DNA from: Chloroflexota bacterium
GTDB taxonomy: Bacteria; Chloroflexota; Anaerolineae; Aggregatilineales; Phototrophicaceae
Direction: 5' to 3'
Length of the DNA stretch: 46,187 nt
NCBI GenBank assembly: GCA_026706395.1
Contig: JAPOYU010000031.1
Coordinates: 1-46,187 of the forward strand
Part shown: positions 34,283-43,133 of the stretch, in pieces
Numbering within the stretch: the first letter of the stretch is position 1
Layout: each line of letters starts with the position of its first letter
Made by a program: the position numbers and the translations under genes
Notes under the pieces: model-generated
What the model was told of the DNA's origin: nothing
What the model saw: only the letters and a program-made list of their open reading frames with translations
Databases searched by the model: none

Positions 34283-36361
34283 ATGAAGTTTGATATTTCA
34301 CAGACGACAGACCGGGAAGAACCGTCGCCATACGACGAATACTACGCGCGGACCGTCGTCGTGCCGATGGGGCGGCCCGATACCGCCGCTGACATGCTCC
34401 GCATCGCCGGCGAAATGGTGCACCCGGCGCAGGGACTGGTCATCGCGCTTGTCATCTCCCTCGGCGATGCCGAACAAGCGAACAGAGTAAACGAACAAGT
34501 CCAGGATGTAGTGGACGAGTTCAGCAAAACCGACGCCGGCCACCGTGTGGAATTGGTGACCGAAATGTCGGTCAGCGTCTCGCGCGGGATTCTGGATGTC
34601 GCCCGCGAGCGCAACGCCGATGTCATCTTGCTCGGGGTGCAGCGGACCATACAAGGCAGCGTGAAACTTGGAACGGTGGTCGAAAACGTTATCGCCACGG
34701 CCCCTTGCGGCGTGCTGGTTTACCGCCGGGCCCCAAGTTCAGACTTTGACCGCGTGATTGTCCCGGTCGATGGGGGCCTGCCCTCGACGATCGCGATGAA
34801 ACTCGGCGTCAGTTTCGCCCTCCAACATGACATCCCCCTGCAGCAGATGCGCGTCCAATCCGATTATCATTACAACCCGGAACACGAGGCGGCGATCAAA
34901 AGCCACGAAGAACACCTGCCGCGGGATCGGGATCTCAAGACCAAGATCATCACTGCCCGGTCGCCGGCGGACGAGATCGTCGGCAGTTTGACGACGGATG
35001 ACCTGCTAGTGATCGGCTTTTCGCAGAAGACAGATTTCGAGCGCCACCTCATCAACGACTTGAGCAATCAACTGCTGAACACCGCTCCGGGGCCCGTGAT
35101 CATGATTTCGCAGATTGAATGGCAGCGTGGCATCCGCGGGACAATCGCGCACAGCATCGCGCGCCTCAACCCGCAGTTGACACTGGTTGAGCAAAATGAA
35201 CTCATCTGGAGCGCGGAGAAAAGCGCCAGCAGCAACCTCGATTACACCGTCATGATCGTCCTCTCGGCGGCGCTCGCCACACTCGGGCTCTTGACCAACA
35301 GCGCCGCCGTGATCATCGGCGCCATGCTTGTCGCGCCATTGATGTCCCCGCTTTCGAGTTTCTCCACCGGCATGGCAACGGGTATTCTCCACCTCACCCG
35401 CCGCGCCAGCGTGACCCTCTTCATGGGCGTGACGCTCGCCCTGCTGATCTCAATTGTGATGGGTGTGCTCCTGCCGATTGATACGCCAACTGACGAGATG
35501 CTGGCGCGCGGCAGCCCCAATCTGCTCGACGCCGCCATCGCGCTGGTATCGGGCTGGGTCGCCGCATACGCCACCGCGCGCAAGGGCATCCCCGCCGCCC
35601 TGGCTGGCGTGGCCATCGCCGCCGCTCTGATGCCGCCGATTTGCACCATCGGCTTGGGCATCGCGCTGCGCGATATCAACTTGGCGATCGGCGCGAATCT
35701 GCTCTTCCTGGCGAATATCGCTTTTATTATCGCGGCGCAATACATCACTTTCCTTTGGATGGGAATGCACCCCACCGAAGACCGCGAAGGCGCCACGCTC
35801 AACCGCTCACGCGCTTGGTGGTTTGTCCTCTTTGTCACGACAATCATGATACTTCTCGTTTTCGCGCGCTTGAGTTCACGAGCGGTGGACGAAGCGCATA
35901 TCCGCGAGCGGCTGCAAGCGGAAGCCTTTCATGGCGCGACGATCGTCGAGTACCAAGTCATCACATCCGTACCCCGCGAGGTGCTGCTGATCGTCCAGTC
36001 CGACCACCCGATTACGCCGGAAGAAGTCAGCGCGGCCCAGCTCCTTATCGATGAGCTCTACCAGCAAAATGTAGATCTGACAGTCGTTGCCCGGCAGGTC
36101 GTGCTCCCTCTCGATCCCCTGGCCGAAACAGCGAGCGCCATACTGCAAGAGACGCTGCCACGCGCCAACATCAGCGATGTCACATTACAGCGGGACGATA
36201 CGATCTCTATCAGCGCGACCGTGCGGGACACCGAGCCGCCAACAAGCGATGACCTCGAACTCGCGCGGCAGGCGATCAGTTCAGTGGTCGACGCGCCCGT
36301 GGCGCTTCAAATCGCCTTTCAACAAACGATCCAAGTCAGCGCTGTCGATGTCGCTTCCTGA
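34283..36361 (+). CDS. Universal stress protein / DUF389 membrane fusion
   Basis: The 692-residue protein begins with two universal-stress-protein-like domains (about 22-152 and 155-275). The first ends in GTVVENVIATAPCGVLVYR, a USP-like nucleotide-site pattern. A DUF389 (TIGR00341-type) membrane region follows, starting with SSNLDYTVMIVLSAALATLG and NSAAVIIGAMLVAPLMSPL and holding about six helices to residue 515. A soluble C-terminal domain (about 530-690) ends the protein. Function is unknown; a stress-responsive transporter or channel is one reading. Its promoter lies directly upstream. Confidence 0.85.
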   Translation: MKFDISQTTDREEPSPYDEYYARTVVVPMGRPDTAADMLRIAGEMVHPAQGLVIALVISLGDAEQANRVNEQVQDVVDEFSKTDAGHRVELVTEMSVSVSRGILDVARERNADVILLGVQRTIQGSVKLGTVVENVIATAPCGVLVYRRAPSSDFDRVIVPVDGGLPSTIAMKLGVSFALQHDIPLQQMRVQSDYHYNPEHEAAIKSHEEHLPRDRDLKTKIITARSPADEIVGSLTTDDLLVIGFSQKTDFERHLINDLSNQLLNTAPGPVIMISQIEWQRGIRGTIAHSIARLNPQLTLVEQNELIWSAEKSASSNLDYTVMIVLSAALATLGLLTNSAAVIIGAMLVAPLMSPLSSFSTGMATGILHLTRRASVTLFMGVTLALLISIVMGVLLPIDTPTDEMLARGSPNLLDAAIALVSGWVAAYATARKGIPAALAGVAIAAALMPPICTIGLGIALRDINLAIGANLLFLANIAFIIAAQYITFLWMGMHPTEDREGATLNRSRAWWFVLFVTTIMILLVFARLSSRAVDEAHIRERLQAEAFHGATIVEYQVITSVPREVLLIVQSDHPITPEEVSAAQLLIDELYQQNVDLTVVARQVVLPLDPLAETASAILQETLPRANISDVTLQRDDTISISATVRDTEPPTSDDLELARQAISSVVDAPVALQIAFQQTIQVSAVDVAS

Positions 36362-36387
36362 ACCGCCAGCGGTTTTTGTGATTCGGA

Positions 36388-37896
36388 TTAGGCCGTATTG
36401 TCGAGCCTCGTTTGCAGTATCGCATCAATGGCTCCATTCCCCGTCGGCAGCCACTCGGCGCGCACTTCCGAGCCTGCATCGACCAGGAGCTTGATGCTGG
36501 CGGGGAAGTCGCCATCAGCGCGCCAACTGTGCTGCCGGCCGTAGAGGCAAGTAGTCAAGGGCGTGCCGCCGTAGCCATTAAGCCAGGCGAGCGGGGGCGC
36601 CGCATCGGCATCGAGGAGAACCCCAATCACCTCGGCGAAACCATGGTAGGCGGCTGAGTGCAAAGGCATCATTCGATCGTCGTCATAAACGTGCAGATCA
36701 AAACCTAGCGCTGCCATCACTTTGACAGCCTCGACCTGGTTCGTCCAGGCGGCATAGATCAGTTGCCGGCGATCAGCCTCTGGCATTTCCGCTATGATGT
36801 CCGGATGCGCCGCCAGGATCCGCCCCGCCGCCTCTTCATCGGCTCCCGCGCAGTAGGCCAGCAACTGCACATCGGGCGGGCTATGCGCAATAAGATATGC
36901 GAATATCTCATCGTATCCGTATTCCAGCGCGACCTGATGCGGCGACAGGCCGGCGGCATTGAAGGTGTAGACATACTGATGCGAGCCGTCGGCTTTCGGC
37001 GCCAAGTCGTAGCCTCTGCTGTTGACCCGCGCGCGGAGGGCGAATGGACGCTCCGCCAACGCCTGCTTCACCAGCGCTAAATCGCCGAGGATCACAGCGG
37101 CGAAGATATCCACTTGCGCGCCCCGCTTGACCAATTCGCGAGCGGCATCATGGTTGCGCGCGCCGAGCTGCCATTGCAAGGGAGTCGACGCATGATCCAG
37201 GTCGCGCGCTTCCAGGTCCGCCCCGCGCTCGATCAGCCAGTCCATGACGACCGGGTCGGTCGCGTAATGCAGCGGGGTCTTGCCATCGCCGCCGCGCCGA
37301 TGAATGATGGATGAATCCCGTAGATAAGCCGCCTCCAGCCAATCGAGCCAGCCCTGCTCCGCCGCCGCATGCACGGTAATCACAGCGCCACGCTCAATGA
37401 GCTGCTCAGCCACTTCCGCCGATGTCACTTCAAGAATATGGAAGTCGCCCGCCCACCACTGCGATTTCGCGTTGATATCAGCGCCATGTTTCAGCAGCGC
37501 GTCGACAACGTCTAGGTTTTCCTTGGCGACGATGAGCGCGGTCGAGCCGAAATAAAAATGCGGATCATCAAGCGTGTCGCGCAGTTCCGGCTCGGCGGCC
37601 AGCAGCGCATCGAGTCCTGCCGCATCCCCCGCGTATACCAGTTGCTTGAACTGCTCCAGCGCGTCGCCGTAATCATGGTCTTGCAGTTTGATTCTGAGGC
37701 GCAGCTCCCCCCAGCTTTGCGCTTCATTTTCACGGGCGATGATGGTCCGCGCATCGCTAAGAGCCAGCGGGAATGCGGCCGCCTCGTCGCGCGCGCCAAA
37801 CTTGACCTGCGGCAAGTGCTGATGCACGCGGCTGATAGCTGCGCTGTCGCCGGCTTGGAATGCTTCAAGCAGAGTCAAGGCTAATTCATACATCAC
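36388..37896 (-). CDS. Ankyrin-repeat protein coupled to the HepT gene
   Basis: The 502-residue cytoplasmic protein has at least six ankyrin-type units, for example STALIVAKENLDVVDALLKHG, KTPLHYATDPVVMDWLIERG and STPLQWQLGARNHDAARELV. It has no signal peptide or enzyme motif. The N-terminal 90 residues are helical and not ankyrin-like. The start is GTG at 37896 or ATG at 37893, and both overlap the natural stop codon of the upstream HepT frame. No Shine-Dalgarno is seen, which fits translational coupling. Partners are unknown. Confidence 0.87.
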   Translation of the reverse strand: MMYELALTLLEAFQAGDSAAISRVHQHLPQVKFGARDEAAAFPLALSDARTIIARENEAQSWGELRLRIKLQDHDYGDALEQFKQLVYAGDAAGLDALLAAEPELRDTLDDPHFYFGSTALIVAKENLDVVDALLKHGADINAKSQWWAGDFHILEVTSAEVAEQLIERGAVITVHAAAEQGWLDWLEAAYLRDSSIIHRRGGDGKTPLHYATDPVVMDWLIERGADLEARDLDHASTPLQWQLGARNHDAARELVKRGAQVDIFAAVILGDLALVKQALAERPFALRARVNSRGYDLAPKADGSHQYVYTFNAAGLSPHQVALEYGYDEIFAYLIAHSPPDVQLLAYCAGADEEAAGRILAAHPDIIAEMPEADRRQLIYAAWTNQVEAVKVMAALGFDLHVYDDDRMMPLHSAAYHGFAEVIGVLLDADAAPPLAWLNGYGGTPLTTCLYGRQHSWRADGDFPASIKLLVDAGSEVRAEWLPTGNGAIDAILQTRLDNTA

Positions 37897-38243
37897 GGGT
37901 AATCGTCAATGATAACTTGCAGTTGCTTTGCGAGCGTGGGCAACTCGACTGTGACAGCGTGCCAGAGCACGTCAAGATTTATGTCAAAGTACGCGTGTGC
38001 AAGCCGAATCCGCATTCCCTTTATCTGCGCTCAAGCAACATAAGAGTGCTTCGTCTGCAATTCTTCCGTAACATTGCTCGCGGCTTCACCAACTACTTCG
38101 ACCGCCCTCGCCAAGGCGTATTGTCGCAATAAATCCCGTTCGAATGTTGAGCGAGTCAGTCCGACTGAAAATTCACTTGCATGCTGCGCCGCCTCCAGCA
38201 TGTGCAGCAATCGCGCGCGGTCGTTCTCTTTACTTTTTCTCAT
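37893..38243 (-). pseudogene. hepT: HepT-like toxin broken by an in-frame TGA
   Basis: The intact frame would code 116 residues of a HepT (DUF86) RNase toxin. It reads MRKSKENDRARLLHMLEAA through TKHSYVA, then TGA at 38031-38033 where homologues have Trp (PWAQI), then continues in the same frame AQIKGMRIRLAHAYFDIN to a natural TGA at 37893. The RX4HXY catalytic motif (Arg78, His83, Tyr85) lies after the premature stop, so the truncated 70-residue product should be inactive. Other genes here end with TGA, so recoding is unlikely. The ATG overlaps the MntA gene by 14 bases. A sequencing error at one base is the main alternative. Confidence 0.85.
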
Positions 38244-38538
38244 AGATCAGCATAGCGCTATCGACAACCTCCTGGCGAAAATAGCGGCTGAGATCCTCAG
38301 CGGTGCGCAAATCAACTTTCTTACCCAAGATTTCGCTTAACTCAATCTCTTGCCCAGCCATCGTGAGTAAGCCAACTGGCGCGCCGGGCAAATACTCCAC
38401 CAACAAATCGACATCGCTATTCGGGCATGCATCGCCACGCAAGAACGAGCCGAACAAAGACAAACGGCTGATAGGCTGCCCCTCACAATAGCATCGGATT
38501 GCCGTCAGTGGCAGGTCAATTCCAATCGCTTCGCTCAT
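38230..38538 (-). CDS. mntA: MntA-like nucleotidyltransferase antitoxin
   Basis: The 102-residue minimal nucleotidyltransferase has GSFLRGDACPNSDVDLLVEY, with Gly30-Ser31 and Asp42/Asp44 as catalytic metal ligands, and KKVDLRTAEDLS supplying the third acidic strand. In known MntA/HepT pairs it AMPylates the Tyr of the HepT RX4HXY motif. GAGG lies seven bases before the ATG. It is intact while its toxin is broken. It is the first gene of the operon with hepT and the ankyrin gene. Confidence 0.88.
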   Translation of the reverse strand: MSEAIGIDLPLTAIRCYCEGQPISRLSLFGSFLRGDACPNSDVDLLVEYLPGAPVGLLTMAGQEIELSEILGKKVDLRTAEDLSRYFRQEVVDSAMLIYEKK

Positions 38539-38579
38539 TAGCCGTCCTCACCTGTTTTCATTTTATTCGAACGCCGGGC

Positions 38580-39512
38580 TCAACACAACACCCGCCTCAG
38601 CACCGCAAGATCGACATTGCCGCCGCTGACGACCACCGCCGTCTCGCATCCGTCGGCGGGAATGACATCGTGCAGAACCGCCGCCACGCCGACCGCCCCG
38701 CCGCCTTCGACCACCCAGCCCCCCGCCAGCATGGCGCGCATCGCCGCCGCGATCTGGCTCTCGGACACGAGCGCGATGTCGTCCACATATCGCTGGCAAA
38801 TCGGCACGGTAATGGAGCCGGCTTCGATGTCGCCGGAGAGCGCCTCCGCCAGCGTATCCCAGACTTGCGGACGCGCCTCCGCGTGAAAGACGTTGTACAT
38901 CGCCGGCGCCGACTCGGCATTGACGCCGATGACCTCGATATCGGCGTTCAGCTCCTTGACCGCCGTAGCGATCCCGGCGATCAATCCGCCGCCACTGACC
39001 GGCACAACCACGCGTTTGACCGCTGGCAACTGCTCACATATTTCCAGGCCGATCGTGCCGGCGCCAGCGATCACGCGGGGATCATTGTAGGGCGAGACCC
39101 ATGTCCGTCCTTCGGCGACGCGGCGCAGAGCCTCGGCTTCCGTCTGATCGTAGTTGTCGCCGAAGAGGACCGCTTCCGCGCCATAAGTCCGCACGTTGTC
39201 GACTTTTTTCTTGGGGGTCGTCTTCGGCATCAGGATCTGGGCCGATGCGCCGGTCAACCCCGCGGCATAAGCGACCGCCGCCGCATGATTCCCCGACGAC
39301 GCCGCGATAATTCCACGGGCGCGTACTGCTTCATCCAGCGAGAGAATGGCATTCAAAGCGCCGCGAATCTTGAACGAGTGGGTTCTGTTGGCGTTCTCCA
39401 GCTTGAGCCAGACGCCTTCGCCCAAGTCCGGCGCCGGTTCAAGCGGGGATGGCGGCAAATGCGGCTTTAAGAGCTCTTGCGCGCGCAGGACTTCGCGGAG
39501 CGACGCCATCAT
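38580..39512 (-). CDS. Threonine/serine dehydratase-like PLP enzyme
   Basis: This is a 310-residue fold-type II PLP enzyme. The cofactor Lys48 lies in RTHSFKIRGA, the substrate loop is SSGNHAAAVA, and the phosphate-binding glycines are in PVSGGGLIAG. The C-terminal VVVSGGNVDL closes the site. It has no regulatory ACT domain, so it resembles catabolic threonine dehydratase or serine racemase rather than the large IlvA. Its ATG immediately follows the stop of the IolE-like gene (zero spacing), so the two are one operon. Confidence 0.9.
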   Translation of the reverse strand: MMASLREVLRAQELLKPHLPPSPLEPAPDLGEGVWLKLENANRTHSFKIRGALNAILSLDEAVRARGIIAASSGNHAAAVAYAAGLTGASAQILMPKTTPKKKVDNVRTYGAEAVLFGDNYDQTEAEALRRVAEGRTWVSPYNDPRVIAGAGTIGLEICEQLPAVKRVVVPVSGGGLIAGIATAVKELNADIEVIGVNAESAPAMYNVFHAEARPQVWDTLAEALSGDIEAGSITVPICQRYVDDIALVSESQIAAAMRAMLAGGWVVEGGGAVGVAAVLHDVIPADGCETAVVVSGGNVDLAVLRRVLC

Positions 39513-40409
39513 TTACAAGCCGATGCTGCGCAGATACTCGCGGTTGCGCTGCGCTGATTCCAGCGGCGCGCCCAGGCCCGGCAAAACATCTTGCTCGACC
39601 ACGATCCAACTGTCATAGCCGATCTTGTCCAGTTCGACAAGCACGCCCGGAAAGTCGACATCGCCCTGTCCCAACTCGGGGAAGATGCCATTACCGACCG
39701 ACTGCGGACCGTCCCATTCCTGTATGCGCGATTGCTCATGCACCGCCGGATCGTGATCTTTGAAGTGCACATACCAAATGCGGTCGGCGAATTGCCGAAT
39801 GCCGGTCAGCGGGTCGCCGCCGCCAAAAGCCCAATGTCCCGTGTCGAATACCAATCCCACGATATCGCCGTCGGTCATATCCATCAAGCGCTCGGTTTCT
39901 TCCGGCGTTTCTATCCAGGTGCCGGTATGATGATGCAGCACGGAACGCAAACCGGTCTCATCCATGACGCGGCGCGCGGCATCATCCGTCCCCTCGGCGA
40001 AGACGCGCCAGCCTTCTTCATCCAGGCTCATCCCGGCTGTGATGCGCCCCGAGTTCAGGCTCCGCATGGGATTCGTGTAGGGATCGGGACCCAGCACGAC
40101 GAGGGCCTCCGGTCCGCCGACAGCCGCCAGCAATTTCGCCGTGCGCACGCAAGCCTCGGTGCTCTCTTCGTGCCGGTCCCTGTCCTGGAAATTGACATTG
40201 ACCCAAGAGCCCAACATCTGCAGACCGCGCTGGTCCAGCTCCGCGCGCAACTCCGCCGGGTCGGTGGGCATAAAGCCCCAATCGCCCAGCTCAGTGCCGG
40301 TGTAGCCGCTGGCGGCGATCTCGTCCAGCACGCGCGCGTAGTCATAGCGCTCGCCTTCAATGTTTTCGATGATGCCCCAGGAACAGGGCGCATTCGCCAC
40401 CTGAATCAT
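39513..40409 (-). CDS. Sugar isomerase/epimerase, IolE-like
   Basis: The 298-residue TIM-barrel protein of the AP-endonuclease-2/xylose-isomerase-like family begins [11 protein letters not shown] and has [41 protein letters not shown] and VVEQD, the metal-binding pattern of the family. The HHH-GT and ETPEE segments resemble myo-inosose-2 dehydratase (IolE). With iolB at 5 kb this supports inositol catabolism, but other isomerases share the motifs. I start at the ATG at 40409, with GGAG six bases upstream; the frame runs up to 40451. The threonine-dehydratase-like gene follows directly. Confidence 0.8.
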   Translation of the reverse strand: MIQVANAPCSWGIIENIEGERYDYARVLDEIAASGYTGTELGDWGFMPTDPAELRAELDQRGLQMLGSWVNVNFQDRDRHEESTEACVRTAKLLAAVGGPEALVVLGPDPYTNPMRSLNSGRITAGMSLDEEGWRVFAEGTDDAARRVMDETGLRSVLHHHTGTWIETPEETERLMDMTDGDIVGLVFDTGHWAFGGGDPLTGIRQFADRIWYVHFKDHDPAVHEQSRIQEWDGPQSVGNGIFPELGQGDVDFPGVLVELDKIGYDSWIVVEQDVLPGLGAPLESAQRNREYLRSIGL

Positions 40410-40782
40410 GTCCGTCTCCGCCACTCGGATTCCGCCCGATGAGTATAGCAACTATCACTGACGTTACAAGAAGACGCAAAACGAATGACGGACAGCCACA
40501 GGGGCGGCGTCCGTTCGGCATATCGTACTGAGAGCCATCGTGAAACTAATGCGGATTCTTTCACGCAGACACATTCGCCATGGCGAACAGTACCGCGTGC
40601 TCGCCCAATACAACCTGCCCCTCACACTAGCGCGCGCCGGCTTGCTCATGGAGAGACAAGGTAGTTCATACACAATTTGCCTCAATATGTATATTTTGAG
40701 TCATATTGTTTGCACAAGTATACAAATCGACCTAAATTAGACTCAAATCCAATTCAAATATGACGCGAATCGGAAACGACGA
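40410..40782. other. A/T-rich intergenic region before the beta-helix gene
   Basis: These 373 bases hold the promoter of the beta-helix gene near their right end. The stretch 40660-40760 is much richer in A and T than the surroundings. A 66-codon open frame at 40540-40740 has no recognisable domain. I see no RNA gene. Confidence 0.45.
40710..40738 (+). promoter_or_regulatory. Promoter of the beta-helix surface protein gene
   Basis: TTGCAC (40710-40715) and TAAATT (40733-40738) are 17 bases apart and end 44 bases before the ATG. Confidence 0.5.
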
Positions 40783-42780
40783 ATGGCGCACACCGGATCT
40801 GCGTATTCCAACCGTATAACCATTATTGCATCACCTCCATCCGACCTGCGTCGCAAGTGCGAGTATCTCTTGTCCTTGCTTGCGCCGAGGCTTGCGCTCT
40901 TCATCGGGCTTCTCCTCGCGGTGATGTTCTCCGCTTCAAAGTCCTTCGCCGCCGATATAACGCTTTCAGAAACTTGCAGCCTGGCGAACGCCATCCGCTC
41001 CGCCAACGGTGATACCCAAGTCGCCCCGGCAAATCAGTGCGCCGCGGGCGACGCTACTGGGACGGATACAATCACCTTTGTGGCAGATGTGGAAATCACG
41101 GCAGCGCTGCCGGCTATCGCCTCCGATGTCCGTATCGTCGGCGGGCATACACTCTCCTCGCCTGACACAGAGGGCGAGACGTCGACGGAATACAATTTCA
41201 GCCTCCTGACCATAAACAGCGGCGCGGTAAGAATCGAAGACTTGAATCTAACTGGCGTCGACGATTCAGCGCTCAAGATCGTGAAGAGCGGTGATGATGA
41301 TCTCAGTGTGCTTTTCAATCTCGGCTCTATCGCCCACAACAAGGCGGCGACGCACGGCGGCGCAATCTATATTGAGGGTGGCGCTGAAGTCACCATACAT
41401 TCCTCTCGAATCGGCCACAATTCAGCGCCAAACGGCAACGGCGGCGCAATCTATGTCAAGAACAGCACGCTCACGATCAAATGGAATAACTTTCATGACA
41501 ACAGCGCCTCAGGCAACGGCGGCGCCATCTACTTCATCAATGACTCAGGCGACGAGCACAAGCTGACCGTTATCGGAGGCAGACTCACGCGCAACTCAGC
41601 GACCGATGATGACGACAGCACCAACACCGATGAAAATGGAGGAGCGATTTACTACGAGAATGGGTCGTCGACCGATGGCGCGATCTCCAGTCTGAAGAAT
41701 AGCAGCGTTCATACCAACACTGCGCGCAACGGCGGATCGATTTATGTAGCTGATGGCAAACTGAATATCGACAACAGCACGATCGATGAAAACGTTGCGA
41801 GCGACGAAGGCGGCGGCATCTATGTGGCGGGGGGCAACCTCACCGTACGGCATGCCACGATCGTCAAAAATCAGGCCGCAAATGGCGGCGGAATCGCAGT
41901 TTTCTCCGATGATGATGAAAATACACAGGCTCCGGAAGTGTACATCTACAACAGCATCATCGCCCAAAACACCGATACCGACGCCGAGAATTCTGAATGC
42001 CTTACTGACGCGCTGAACGGGAATGAGGGCAACATTATCGAAGACGAGAGTTGCGTCGCGGCACAGTCCGTCAGCGTACCGGTTCGCATTGAGCTAGTAC
42101 CCTATAGCGGAGACAATTTGCCCAGAGCCGTATTAAACCGTTTCTATCGACTCCTGGAAGGCAGCCCAGCCATCGACAACGGCGTCGATACGGCCGGGCA
42201 AATGCTTGGAAAAGACCAAACAGGCCATCGTCGACCGGAAGGCGAAGGCTACGATTCCGGCTCCTTTGAGTTTGACGTGCAAGAAATCTGGCTGCCATTT
42301 TCTGGACAAAATGGGACCGTCACGTCATTGGCTGGCGGCTCTAATGTGCCAGCCCACACCTGCATCGCGGTCAACGAACGCGACAATCGCATCACTATAG
42401 AAGCGACATACGGCCTCGAAAGCGGCGTGCAATGCCAGGAGATTGATGCCAGCGGCATCGGCATTCAGTGGATAATTGACGCCGGCTTCATCAAGGCGGT
42501 CGATATCTGGTCTTACGTCGAACAAGGCGTACAAGTCTGCTTTGACGCCAGCGGCCCCCTGCTCTTGATTGACGCGACCACAATCCCAAAAACGGTGAAA
42601 TCAATAAGCGCCTTTACTGTTGCCGGCAAGACTTGCACCTCCTTATGGCGCCCCGGCTCCCTTGTTTTGCAGACAGCGCAGACCGGCACAGCGCCTTGCC
42701 CGCCGCAACCGCCCAGCCACTCCCCTTGCCCAGCCCCACACCTTCGCCTCAGTGCCTGGCCAGCACCACAGCCGCAGTGA
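40783..42780 (+). CDS. Secreted right-handed beta-helix (polymorphic-type) protein, 3' frameshifted
   Basis: The 665-residue frame has a long basic N-terminus and a hydrophobic signal segment (about 34-58, ending SKSFAAD). Then comes CSLANAIRSAN, the CSLxxAI motif that opens many bacterial surface beta-helix proteins. Repeated GGAIY/GGxIY turns (about 185-380) mark the parallel beta-helix, and GSPAIDNG with RRPEGEGYDSGSFEF closes it. A cysteine-containing C-terminal domain follows. From about 42690 the frame runs into Pro-rich nonsense, while another frame continues with a plausible linker and an SH3 domain to 42953. The gene is therefore probably frameshifted by mutation or sequencing error. 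A surface adhesion role is likely, but no ligand is visible. Confidence 0.82.
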   Translation: MAHTGSAYSNRITIIASPPSDLRRKCEYLLSLLAPRLALFIGLLLAVMFSASKSFAADITLSETCSLANAIRSANGDTQVAPANQCAAGDATGTDTITFVADVEITAALPAIASDVRIVGGHTLSSPDTEGETSTEYNFSLLTINSGAVRIEDLNLTGVDDSALKIVKSGDDDLSVLFNLGSIAHNKAATHGGAIYIEGGAEVTIHSSRIGHNSAPNGNGGAIYVKNSTLTIKWNNFHDNSASGNGGAIYFINDSGDEHKLTVIGGRLTRNSATDDDDSTNTDENGGAIYYENGSSTDGAISSLKNSSVHTNTARNGGSIYVADGKLNIDNSTIDENVASDEGGGIYVAGGNLTVRHATIVKNQAANGGGIAVFSDDDENTQAPEVYIYNSIIAQNTDTDAENSECLTDALNGNEGNIIEDESCVAAQSVSVPVRIELVPYSGDNLPRAVLNRFYRLLEGSPAIDNGVDTAGQMLGKDQTGHRRPEGEGYDSGSFEFDVQEIWLPFSGQNGTVTSLAGGSNVPAHTCIAVNERDNRITIEATYGLESGVQCQEIDASGIGIQWIIDAGFIKAVDIWSYVEQGVQVCFDASGPLLLIDATTIPKTVKSISAFTVAGKTCTSLWRPGSLVLQTAQTGTAPCPPQPPSHSPCPAPHLRLSAWPAPQPQ

Positions 42781-42953
42781 ACCTGCGCAACACTCCAAAC
42801 GGCAAACGGATCGGTGGCATCTATCCGAGCCAGACGGTGACTGTGCTCGGCAGCACTAGCGGTTGGTATCAAGTGGACTACCTCGGAAGTATTGGCTGGG
42901 TCAGCGCCAACTACCTTTCCCTGAGCGGAGAATGCAACTTTGGCGCGGCATAA
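42633..42953 (+). pseudogene. Displaced C-terminal SH3 domain of the beta-helix gene
   Basis: In the frame one base behind the beta-helix gene, the stretch from about 42700 reads a PLPLPSPTPSPQC linker and then a bacterial SH3 (SH3_3) domain: NLRNTPNGKRIGGIYPSQ, VTVLGSTSGWYQVDY and IGWVSANYLSL. The part before about 42690 in this frame is a shadow. It has no separate ribosome site, so it is best read as the lost tail of the upstream protein. Confidence 0.75.
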
Positions 42954-43015
42954 CCGCTGCCCGCCCATATCTCCCTTGCCAGAACGTCCCTGAAGATTAG
43001 TAATCGATCACATAA

Positions 43016-43037
43016 GGGGGCGCCGCTTCGCCCTACG
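43016..43037. repeat. REP-like palindrome, copy 4
   Basis: GGGCG (43018-43022) and CGCCC (43029-43033) flank a CCGCTT loop and the element ends CCCTAC, like the copy at 7729. Confidence 0.4.
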
Positions 43038-43133
43038 CGCCAGCCATGCGCTCGGTTACAATTCAGCCTGTTTCATGGTCGCATATTGAATTGTATCACT
43101 CTGCATTTCTGCCCTTGGAGGTTGTCTGTTGTC

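Noticed and set aside
38031..38033. TGA read as Trp (recoding) in hepT
   Set aside because: metA, the oxidoreductase fusion and other genes in the window end at TGA, so TGA is a stop codon here.
40540..40740. 66-codon open frame in the A/T-rich gap
   Set aside because: No domain, no clear ribosome site, and it runs over the promoter of the next gene.
42580..42592. Programmed -1 frameshift at C CCA AAA in the beta-helix gene
   Set aside because: The heptamer is in the right phase, but sequence after it in the original frame (SISAFTVAGKTC) still looks like normal protein, and the alternative frame there does not. The shift must occur about 100 bases later, so this site does not explain it.
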